7,898 nt of DNA from Chloroflexota bacterium (GTDB taxonomy: Bacteria; Chloroflexota; Anaerolineae; Promineifilales; Promineifilaceae): the NCBI GenBank assembly GCA_008501785.1, contig QQUD01000691.1:1-7898 (forward strand). The letters run 5' to 3'. This document shows, in pieces, positions 1 to 5,506 of the stretch; position 1 is the first letter of the stretch, and every line of letters starts with the position of its first letter. The translations under genes and the position numbers were made by a program. The notes below the pieces were generated by a model. That model saw only the letters and a list, made by a program, of their open reading frames with translations, did not search any database and was not told where the DNA came from.

Positions 1-27
1 CATCTCCAGCACCAGCAGGAACGAGCT

Positions 28-774
28 TTACGATTGCAGCTTCTCCGCATCCTCAATGCGCCCAATCACCAGCAGCACATCGCCTGGTTGAATGCGAAAA
101 TCAGCCCGTAGATTTGCCATGATGTCATCCCCACGCGTGACGGCGATGACGTTTAGGCCCAGCTTTTGCCGCAAGTTGCACTCAGCCAGCGTGTTTCCAA
201 ACAACGTTTGGGGCGCGTTTAGCTCAACAACGCTAATCCCATCACGAATGTCGATGTAATCGATAAAATTATCGACTGAAAGCTGTCGTCCGAGATGTAC
301 GCCTGCTTCATGTTCGGGCAGCACAACTTGATGCACGCCGATTTTTTCTAATATTTGCTTTTGGGTGAACGTGCGGGCTTTGGTAATGACACAGTTCACA
401 CCCTGATCAAGCAGGTGAGTGGTTGCTAATAAGTTTTGTTCGAAATGGTTGCTAATGCACACCAATCCCGTTTCAAACTGTCCGATCCCAATTTGCCGAA
501 GCGATTCATCGTTTGTGGCATCAAGTTGAACGACATGTGGGAGATGGCTGCTCATCGACTGCACGCGATCTTCATTGATATCGATGGCTAAAACATCATG
601 ATTGTAGCTGACCAGAGTTTGAGCCACACTGGTGCCAAAGCGCCCCAGGCCAATCACCACAAACTCGCGCCGTTTTTGGCTGTTGGGGGTGAATGAGGAA
701 AAGGTGTTGGAAACGGCCGTTCCCACCCCCTCACGATTTCTTACCTTTTCCCAAAAATTCTTCCATTTACTCAT
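28..774 (-). CDS. ktrA: Potassium uptake regulatory subunit, TrkA/KtrA family (RCK)
   Basis: This is the cytoplasmic nucleotide-binding gating subunit of a Ktr/Trk potassium channel. The 248-residue product carries the Rossmann glycine motif GLGRFG at residues 42-47 and the acidic residue ending strand 2 at D65 (AIDINEDR), so it has a TrkA-N (RCK) domain at about 37-155. A TrkA-C domain follows at about 162-245. KtrA proteins are usually near 220 residues. The extra length is a basic, Ser/Thr-rich stretch of about 36 residues before the Rossmann fold, and part of it is encoded by an ACGGCCGT palindrome. The ATG at 772-774 has only a weak Shine-Dalgarno. The gene lies 58 bp downstream of the channel subunit, with a hairpin between them, and the two are presumably co-transcribed. 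The family binds ATP/ADP or NAD(H); which one applies here cannot be read from the sequence. The family call is secure; KtrA versus single-domain TrkA is less so. Confidence 0.93.
   Translation of the reverse strand: MSKWKNFWEKVRNREGVGTAVSNTFSSFTPNSQKRREFVVIGLGRFGTSVAQTLVSYNHDVLAIDINEDRVQSMSSHLPHVVQLDATNDESLRQIGIGQFETGLVCISNHFEQNLLATTHLLDQGVNCVITKARTFTQKQILEKIGVHQVVLPEHEAGVHLGRQLSVDNFIDYIDIRDGISVVELNAPQTLFGNTLAECNLRQKLGLNVIAVTRGDDIMANLRADFRIQPGDVLLVIGRIEDAEKLQS
713..720. repeat. ACGGCCGT palindrome, copy 1
   Basis: Exact octamer inside the potassium regulatory subunit gene, read in frame as Thr-Ala-Val. The flanks extend the palindrome to GGAAACGGCCGTTCCC (709-724). Confidence 0.85.
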
Positions 775-792
775 AACAAAAATCCGTTTCTA

Positions 793-827
793 CAGGTGCG
801 ACACACTTCCAAAGCGCGTCGCACCTG
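793..827 (-). repeat. Intercistronic 10-bp hairpin between potassium genes
   Basis: CAGGTGCGAC at 793-802 is perfectly complementary to GTCGCACCTG at 818-827, with a 15-nt loop. The stem lies between the channel stop codon (833) and the regulatory subunit start (774). On the transcribed strand the nearest U-rich stretch is about 10 nt past the stem, so this is not a textbook terminator. It more likely sets relative mRNA stability or expression of the two subunits. The inverted repeat is certain; the role is inferred. Confidence 0.6.
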
Positions 828-832
828 AATGT

Positions 833-2167
833 TTACCCAACAAAAACTTCTTCCCGTGGATGCCGATACAGCGTTGTGCGATTTTGATTGCCAAACAGCG
901 AAACCGCAAATGCGAGTGGCCCAACCCGGCCTATCATCATCGAAATGGTGATGATAATGCGGCCAATTGTGCTCAATTCAGGCGTGAGTCCAGTAGAAAG
1001 CCCAACTGTTCCGAGAGCAGATGATGCTTCGAAGACGATGGTGATGAAGGGAACGGCCGTTTCCGTCACCGTCATCACCATTATTGCAAAAACGAGCCAC
1101 AGCATCGCCGTCAGCGCAATGCTCACACTTTTGATTAGCGTGCTGTTAGACAATCGTTTGCCAAATACATTCACATCCCGCTGGCTGCGCAAAACAGACC
1201 ATAAAAACAGCAGCAGCACACCCAATGTTGTCGATTTGATGCCGCCACCCGTGCCACCAGCTGGCGAACCAATAAACATCAATGTCGAAAGTATAAATTG
1301 TGAAACAGGTTGTAATTGACCCAAATCAACCGTGTTAAAACCTGTCGTGCTGGCAGCGGAAATCGCTTGAAACGATGATCGCAACAACTGCTGATCCCAA
1401 CTGAGCGTCCTGTCAAATTCGGCCAGGTAAAGAATGAGCGTTCCCATCGTAATGAGAAGACTTGTGACCCAAATCGCTAACTTGCTGTGTACAGAAATGG
1501 CGCGAATTGGCAGTCGCTGCTTCAACTTTTGCATCACAGAATACGATTCAGCCAGCACAAAAAAGCCAACTGCCCCTGCCGTTGAAATAAGATTGATGAT
1601 GATGTTAAATGCCCAGCTATCCTGATAAGGCGTAAATCCATTCTCAAAAAGCGCAAATCCTGCTGTGCAAAATGATGAAATGGAATGGAAAATGCCAAGA
1701 TAGAGCGCCTGCCAAAATGGATATTCTTGCAGCCAAAAAATTGCAAGCGCGGCAGCCCCGATGCCTTCAAATAGAATCGTAAACCACACCACATGCCGCA
1801 CAAAAACACCCATTTCTCCGCGAGATGGCAGCGCCAGTGACTCTTCCATGACGGTGCTATTTCGCAGCGAAATGGATTGGCCGAGCAGGTGAATCAGGAA
1901 CACGAGCAAGGTCATGTAGCCCAGACCGCCCACCTGAAACAGCAGTAAAATGATGATTTGTCCAAATAAATTGTAGTAGCTGCCTGTGCTGACCACACCT
2001 AACCCAGTGGTGGTCACGGCCGAAGTGGACATGAACAGTGCATCAACAAAGGGCTGCCACTCACCTTGGTGATTAGCGATTGGTAAGGTCAACAGACCCG
2101 CGCCAAGCAAAGCTAACAGCACAAACCCAATGAGCAGTTTTTGAATGGGGGATAGGTTTGTTTGCAT
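833..2167 (-). CDS. ktrB: Potassium channel/transporter membrane subunit, TrkH/KtrB family
   Basis: This is an integral membrane potassium-translocating subunit of the SKT superfamily. From the ATG at 2165-2167 the product is 444 residues, close to KtrB (about 450) and shorter than TrkH (about 480). The reading frame is open to 2215, but that upstream start would be a TTG giving a polar 16-residue leader, so I prefer the ATG, which puts a hydrophobic helix near the N-terminus. Four pore loops are visible: VTTTGL at 51-56, SSFCTAGF at 164-171, STTGFN at 273-278 and GTVGLS at 386-391. Each has the filter glycine. A glycine-rich intramembrane gate loop (SPAGGTGGG, 301-309) follows the third pore, as in this family. 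The next gene downstream encodes the RCK partner, making a complete two-component system. Its promoter is not clear; it may be read through from the aminotransferase gene or start within the 72-bp gap. Confidence 0.95.
   Translation of the reverse strand: MQTNLSPIQKLLIGFVLLALLGAGLLTLPIANHQGEWQPFVDALFMSTSAVTTTGLGVVSTGSYYNLFGQIIILLLFQVGGLGYMTLLVFLIHLLGQSISLRNSTVMEESLALPSRGEMGVFVRHVVWFTILFEGIGAAALAIFWLQEYPFWQALYLGIFHSISSFCTAGFALFENGFTPYQDSWAFNIIINLISTAGAVGFFVLAESYSVMQKLKQRLPIRAISVHSKLAIWVTSLLITMGTLILYLAEFDRTLSWDQQLLRSSFQAISAASTTGFNTVDLGQLQPVSQFILSTLMFIGSPAGGTGGGIKSTTLGVLLLFLWSVLRSQRDVNVFGKRLSNSTLIKSVSIALTAMLWLVFAIMVMTVTETAVPFITIVFEASSALGTVGLSTGLTPELSTIGRIIITISMMIGRVGPLAFAVSLFGNQNRTTLYRHPREEVFVG
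1053..1060. repeat. ACGGCCGT palindrome, copy 2
   Basis: Exact octamer inside the potassium channel gene, again read in frame as Thr-Ala-Val. The immediate flanks form GGAACGGCCGTTTCC. Confidence 0.85.
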
Positions 2168-2176
2168 GCATTTCCC

Positions 2177-2232
2177 ATCTTCCCGGAAGTTGTCTGTAGC
2201 AGGTTCAATTACCAAAGAACTTCCGGGAAGAT
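2177..2232 (-). promoter_or_regulatory. 15-bp perfect inverted repeat upstream of the potassium channel gene
   Basis: Positions 2177-2191 (ATCTTCCCGGAAGTT) and 2218-2232 are exact reverse complements separated by 26 bp. Each arm is itself almost palindromic around TTCCnGGAA. The repeat starts 8 bp after the aminotransferase stop and its distal arm ends 9 nt before the channel ATG, so a folded mRNA would place the stem against the ribosome-binding region. There is no U-tract after the stem on the minus strand, so a simple terminator is unlikely. The alternatives are a translation-controlling or processing hairpin, or two operator sites for a dimeric regulator, with arm centres 41 bp apart (about four helical turns). 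The structure is certain; the function is inferred. Confidence 0.6.
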
Positions 2233-2239
2233 TTATTAT

Positions 2240-3562
2240 TTAACCTAGAATTTTGGAAACGGCCGTTTTCAAAATACCAACCATCTCCTCAATCTGTTCC
2301 TCATTAATAATCAGCGGTGGACCCAGCATCAGCAAATCACCATCTCGTCCATCCGCGCAGCCCTGTGAAAAATAGACAAGCAGCCCCAAATTAAAGGCAC
2401 AGTTCCAAAGACGCCATGCTAAATTTTCACCGACTTTAAAAGGTTGTTTCGTTTCCCGGTCCTTGACAAACTCAATGCCCCAAAAGAGACCGATCCCGCG
2501 AATTTCGCCTACATTGGGATGATCGCCCAGCGCCTCTTGCAGCTTGCGACCGAGAATTTTACCCATTCGTGCCGAATTGTCTACTAAATTTTCATTCTTC
2601 AAAATGTTGAGGGTCGCCAGTCCCGCCGCCGCCGCCACTGCATGATGACTAAACGTGCCACCGTGATTGAAATTGCCCAGCGATTGCCGAATTTGCTCCA
2701 CATCACAGTTTTTAGCAGCCATAAACCCAAAAGGCATGTAGCCACCCGCCAACCCTTTTGAATTGATTAAAATATCGGGCTTGAGGTCCCAATGGTTAAC
2801 CGCCCACCATTTGCCGGTACGACCCAGCCCCACAAGCACTTCGTCGGCAATCAACAAAACGCCAAATTTATCACACACTTCACGAATGCGCGGCCAATAA
2901 TCATCTGGCGGCACAACCGATCCCATGCTGGCTCCGCTAATGGGTTCTGCAATAAACGCAGACACATTTTCGGGGCCATATGCCAGGATTGATTCTTCTA
3001 GCCGTTCGGCCAGCTCTATCCCAGTTGCTTCAAAGCGGTATGGATAGGGAGGGCGAATGTGTGGCATGTTCACCATCATTCCCAGGTAGGGCGTGCGTAA
3101 GCCGGGGCGTCCACTGACACCCAATGCGCCCAGCGTCATCCCGTGATAACTTTGCGAACGACAGATGGTGATGTCACGGCCGTTTTCGCCCCGCGCCTGC
3201 TGAATCTGTCGCGCTGCTTTCACAGCCGCTTCCACCACTTCGGAGCCGCTGCTCAGATAAAAGAAGCGCGGATTGTCCATCGGTACAATTTCTGCTAACT
3301 CGTTTGATAACCTCTCCACTGGCTCATTCGTGAACATGAGCGCATGAACATAGGCAACTTCTGTTGCCTGTTTCGTCATCGCTTCAACAATTTCAGAACG
3401 GCCGTGTCCCACATTGGTCACCAATGGTCCACCAGAACCATCTAAATATTTTTTGCCACTGGCATCAAATAGATAAATACCCTTCCCATGTGAAATTTTG
3501 GGCCGGGCATGTGCCATTTTTCGGTAAAAAACGTGACCATACGGGTGTGCGTAACGGTTCAT
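2240..3562 (-). CDS. Class III PLP-dependent aminotransferase
   Basis: This is a fold-type I, class III (omega-amino acid type) aminotransferase of 440 residues, the usual family length. Visible landmarks are the phosphate-binding SGSE at 105-108, the YHG ring-stacking motif at 139-141, the ADEV aspartate D240 that contacts the pyridine nitrogen, the Schiff-base lysine K269 in NSKGLAGGYMP, and T303 in GGTF. The usual Asn-Glu after SGSE is replaced by Val-Val (SGSEVVEAA), a variation worth noting. The ATG at 3560-3562 is preceded by a good Shine-Dalgarno, AAGGAAG, with 6-nt spacing. A strong terminator ends about 30 bp upstream. The gene follows a CoA-transferase pair and an aldehyde dehydrogenase, which suggests it makes an oxo acid or semialdehyde in an amino acid catabolic route. 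The substrate cannot be assigned; GABA, 5-aminovalerate, ornithine and beta-alanine types all remain possible. Confidence 0.93.
   Translation of the reverse strand: MNRYAHPYGHVFYRKMAHARPKISHGKGIYLFDASGKKYLDGSGGPLVTNVGHGRSEIVEAMTKQATEVAYVHALMFTNEPVERLSNELAEIVPMDNPRFFYLSSGSEVVEAAVKAARQIQQARGENGRDITICRSQSYHGMTLGALGVSGRPGLRTPYLGMMVNMPHIRPPYPYRFEATGIELAERLEESILAYGPENVSAFIAEPISGASMGSVVPPDDYWPRIREVCDKFGVLLIADEVLVGLGRTGKWWAVNHWDLKPDILINSKGLAGGYMPFGFMAAKNCDVEQIRQSLGNFNHGGTFSHHAVAAAAGLATLNILKNENLVDNSARMGKILGRKLQEALGDHPNVGEIRGIGLFWGIEFVKDRETKQPFKVGENLAWRLWNCAFNLGLLVYFSQGCADGRDGDLLMLGPPLIINEEQIEEMVGILKTAVSKILG
2259..2266. repeat. ACGGCCGT palindrome, copy 3
   Basis: Exact octamer near the 3' end of the aminotransferase gene, 16 bp from its stop codon and read as Thr-Ala-Val. 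The flanks give GAAACGGCCGTTTTC. Confidence 0.85.
3176..3183. repeat. ACGGCCGT palindrome, copy 4
   Basis: Exact octamer inside the aminotransferase gene, read in another frame as Asn-Gly-Arg, so the site is not conserved for one peptide. Confidence 0.8.
3398..3405. repeat. ACGGCCGT palindrome, copy 5
   Basis: Exact octamer inside the aminotransferase gene, read as His-Gly-Arg at residues 53-55. Confidence 0.8.
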
Positions 3563-3592
3563 ATTTTCTTCCTTTTATGAAATAGGGGAAAT

Positions 3593-3620
3593 AAAAAAAA
3601 TGCCGCCCCAAGAGGCGGCA
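3593..3620 (-). terminator. Canonical intrinsic terminator before the aminotransferase gene
   Basis: On the minus strand, TGCCGCC (3620-3614) pairs with GGCGGCA (3607-3601) across a 6-nt loop. Eight consecutive U residues (3600-3593) follow immediately. This has all the marks of a rho-independent terminator. It should end transcription of the CoA-transferase genes, whose last stop codon is at 3708. The U-tract ends only 30 bp before the aminotransferase ATG, so a promoter downstream of it is hard to fit and the terminator may be conditional. Confidence 0.88.
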
Positions 3621-3707
3621 CAATGTTGGTTTGTGAGGAGTTTTGGCATGATTATGATCTTCCTATTACCAATACAAAATCATCAAAATCAATCATGCCG
3701 CATATTA
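3621..3707 (-). promoter_or_regulatory. Structured leader or gap between CoA-transferase B and the terminator
   Basis: On the minus strand, GGCATGATT (3699-3691) can pair with AATCATGCC (3653-3645). Nested inside are ATGAT/ATCAT and a TATT-GGT-AATA mini-hairpin. The 5' arm extends to GCGGCA (3701-3696), which could instead pair with the 5' arm of the terminator, an attenuator-like choice. A weak promoter candidate lies in the same stretch: TTGATT (3692-3687), an 18-bp spacer and TAATAG (3668-3663). A 9-bp inverted repeat at this distance is expected about once in a window this size, so the fold is only suggestive. Confidence 0.3.
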
Positions 3708-4469
3708 TTACCGATACAGCCCTTCGGGGTCAAGCTGTTGGCGAATAATGTCTAGTTCTGTGGGTTGGGGCGGTGTCATTTCTTTTAAATCGGGCGAAAT
3801 GCGTAACGGCCACGCGACATCGGCTTGAATTGTTTCGGCCGTTTCACCTGTTGCCATCTCAATCAACGTCATCTCTCGATCTGAATTGTTAAAATCAAAT
3901 AATGCCCGGTCAGTAATCACAAGCTGCGGACCGGTTCCTGGCAGTCCTAACTCATCACGTGAGCTGCCACCTGTCAGGTGTCCCGGGCTCGTGACAAAGT
4001 CCAACTTTTCGACAAAGGCGCGTTTTTTCAGCCGCATAATCATGAAAATCTTTTTAGCATTCGTGGCAATTTCGCATGCGCCGCCAGAGCCAGGGAGTCG
4101 TGTTTTTGGCTTTGCATAGTCACCGATGATGGTTGTGTTCAAATTGCCGTAACGATCAATTTGTGCGCCGCCTAACAGCGCCACATCAACTAATCCGCCT
4201 TGCAAATAGAGCATGAACAAATCAACCATGCTGCCAACCGAAGTGGCGTCACTCACTAATGTTGGATCGCCAATGGAAAGAGGTAAACGCGCTGGATGTG
4301 CGCCAAATACGCCGCTTTCGTAAACCAGTTCCATGTTGGGTGAATGGCTGCGTCGTGCTAAATTACAGGCGATATTAGGCAGCCCTACGCCCACAAACAC
4401 GACGCGGCTTCCTTCCAACGCACGGGACGCATTAATAATCATTAATTCAGAGGGTGTGTAATCCATCAT
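3708..4469 (-). CDS. Family I CoA-transferase, beta (B) subunit, glutaconate CoA-transferase-like
   Basis: This is the catalytic half of a heteromeric acyl-CoA:carboxylate CoA-transferase. The 253 residues match GctB-type subunits (about 260). The YESG motif places a glutamate at residue 51, where family I enzymes carry the glutamate that forms the covalent CoA thioester. Its presence argues for a true transferase rather than the IpdAB-type hydrolases, which as I recall lack it. Other family stretches are GVGLPNIAC (27-35), LLGGAQIDRYGN (98-109), the glycine-rich LPGSGGA (125-131) and GLPGTGP (175-181). The start is one of two adjacent ATGs at 4467-4469 and 4464-4466, with only a weak GAGA-like Shine-Dalgarno. 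It lies 45 bp after subunit A, with a heptamer array in the gap. The acyl substrate is unknown; glutarate, glutaconate, 3-oxoacids and succinate are all possible. Confidence 0.92.
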   Translation of the reverse strand: MMDYTPSELMIINASRALEGSRVVFVGVGLPNIACNLARRSHSPNMELVYESGVFGAHPARLPLSIGDPTLVSDATSVGSMVDLFMLYLQGGLVDVALLGGAQIDRYGNLNTTIIGDYAKPKTRLPGSGGACEIATNAKKIFMIMRLKKRAFVEKLDFVTSPGHLTGGSSRDELGLPGTGPQLVITDRALFDFNNSDREMTLIEMATGETAETIQADVAWPLRISPDLKEMTPPQPTELDIIRQQLDPEGLYR

Positions 4470-4480
4470 AGTTTTTCTCG

Positions 4481-4515
4481 AATAGCTAATAGCTAATAGC
4501 TAATAGCTAATAGCT
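4481..4515. repeat. Perfect tandem heptamer array, 5 copies of AATAGCT
   Basis: Five exact copies of AATAGCT (AGCTATT on the transcribed strand) run from 4481 to 4515. The array overlaps the first base of the subunit A stop codon (4515-4517) and fills most of the gap to subunit B. It contains TAGC and CTA steps but no long palindrome. A 7-bp period in noncoding DNA is prone to slippage, and it recalls the heptanucleotide STRR repeats described in filamentous cyanobacteria. Confidence 0.95.
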
Positions 4516-5432
4516 TAGGCATAACGGCCGTAATTAACCGCCTCCGCCATCAATTCACCAGGAGCCAGCCCGTCAATTCGTTCTTGACCTAGTTTTTGTA
4601 AATATGCTTTTCGATCTGGTACATCGTAGACCCACTCTTGTAACCATGCTTCTGTTTCAGCCTGATCGCGTGAGCGCTTGCCCCAATCCAGGTAAAATGC
4701 ATTGTCTCGGTCATAATAGCCCTGCACATAGCTGGGATGCGCACCCATTGGCTCATGCACAATCGCATCTACAATGATACCCGGAATCAACGTCCGGTTT
4801 GGATCACGACGAATCACTTCCTCATCCACAATCTCTTCCACGACGACCACAACATTTTTCGAGGCAAAGGCGACTTCTTTTTGCATGCCCAACAGCCCCC
4901 AAATTTGCGTATTGCCTTGTGCATCGGCGCGTTGAGCATGAATGAATGCTACATCTGGGTTCAGCGGTGGAACGACAGCAATGTCGCCATCTCCATATGG
5001 GCTGTCTACAAACTTGATTTTGGGATTGGCCTCGGCCATATCGCTGCCTTTGTAGCTACGCAGCGGGAAAAATGGCAGCTTGCTAGCCCCAGCCATATAA
5101 CGTCCAACCATGCCAAAGTGCGAATATTCCTCAATTTCCAGTGAACGAGGAATGCTTTTTTCGACAGCACGGCGCACGGCATACAAACTGCCCACACCAG
5201 GATTGCCCAAATAGCTGAAAATCAATTTTTCAGCCACACCTGCCGCAATCATTTGATCATAAACTAGGTCCGGCGTCAAGCGGCACAGCGTCAAATCCTT
5301 CTTACCCTGCCGAATAATCTCATGCGCTGCCGCAAAACAAATAAACGCAGTAAACCCCTCGATAGCAACTGTGCTGCCATCTTCAACATACTGGTCAACT
5401 GCATCGTGCATTGTGAGAATTTTTGTATTCAT
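4515..5432 (-). CDS. Family I CoA-transferase, alpha (A) subunit, glutaconate CoA-transferase-like
   Basis: This is the partner subunit of the CoA-transferase, 305 residues against about 320 for GctA. The N-terminal strand and turn DGSTVAIEGFT (18-28) corresponds to the glycine-rich start of the alpha fold. GNPGVGS (76-82) and the conserved block PLNPDVAFIHAQRAD with AQGN (156-174) are typical of GctA-type subunits. Its adjacency to subunit B, in the order A then B on one strand, supports a heteromeric enzyme. The ATG at 5430-5432 has no recognisable Shine-Dalgarno: the preceding bases are A/T/C-rich and a 13-bp hairpin ends 15 nt upstream. An internal ATG at residue 8 is no better. Translation is therefore probably weak or depends on the upstream gene. 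The start is the least certain part of the call. Confidence 0.92.
   Translation of the reverse strand: MNTKILTMHDAVDQYVEDGSTVAIEGFTAFICFAAAHEIIRQGKKDLTLCRLTPDLVYDQMIAAGVAEKLIFSYLGNPGVGSLYAVRRAVEKSIPRSLEIEEYSHFGMVGRYMAGASKLPFFPLRSYKGSDMAEANPKIKFVDSPYGDGDIAVVPPLNPDVAFIHAQRADAQGNTQIWGLLGMQKEVAFASKNVVVVVEEIVDEEVIRRDPNRTLIPGIIVDAIVHEPMGAHPSYVQGYYDRDNAFYLDWGKRSRDQAETEAWLQEWVYDVPDRKAYLQKLGQERIDGLAPGELMAEAVNYGRYA
4524..4531. repeat. ACGGCCGT palindrome, copy 6
   Basis: Exact octamer 6 bp inside the stop codon of CoA-transferase subunit A, read as Tyr-Gly-Arg. The flanks TAACGGCCGTAAT are less purine/pyrimidine-extended than in copies 1-3 and 7. Confidence 0.8.
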
Positions 5433-5447
5433 ATTATGTGTTAGATC

Positions 5448-5480
5448 AAGAATGGCAGTGCTTTTAACACTGCCATTCTT
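5448..5480. terminator. 13-bp perfect hairpin between aldehyde dehydrogenase and CoA-transferase A
   Basis: AAGAATGGCAGTG (5448-5460) pairs perfectly with 5468-5480 across a 7-nt loop. A T-rich tail (CTTTTAATTATT) follows on the plus strand, where there is no gene to terminate. On the transcribed minus strand the stem ends in AUUCUU and then GAUC, which is a poor U-tract. It lies 25 bp after the dehydrogenase stop and 15 bp before the CoA-transferase start, leaving no room for a separate promoter. Partial termination, or protection of the dehydrogenase mRNA 3' end, is more likely than complete termination. Confidence 0.55.
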
Positions 5481-5506
5481 TTAATTATTACCTATTCACT
5501 TTTTAC
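5479..5506. repeat. Possible degenerate heptamer tract after the dehydrogenase stop
   Basis: Read on the minus strand, the gap divides into GTAAAAA, GTGAATA, GGTAATA and ATTAAAA, four A/T-rich units with a rough 7-bp period next to the stop codon. The match is weak and could be ordinary AT-rich spacer. Confidence 0.25.

Noticed and set aside
1..27. CAT at 1-3 could be the ATG of a further minus-strand gene after the potassium regulatory subunit
   Set aside because: The only GGAG touches the ATG directly and the rest of any gene lies outside the window, so it cannot be supported.
632..1319. Plus-strand open frames of 130 and 143 codons over the potassium genes
   Set aside because: They are antisense to TrkA/TrkH family genes with clear motifs, and their translations are low-complexity with no family resemblance.
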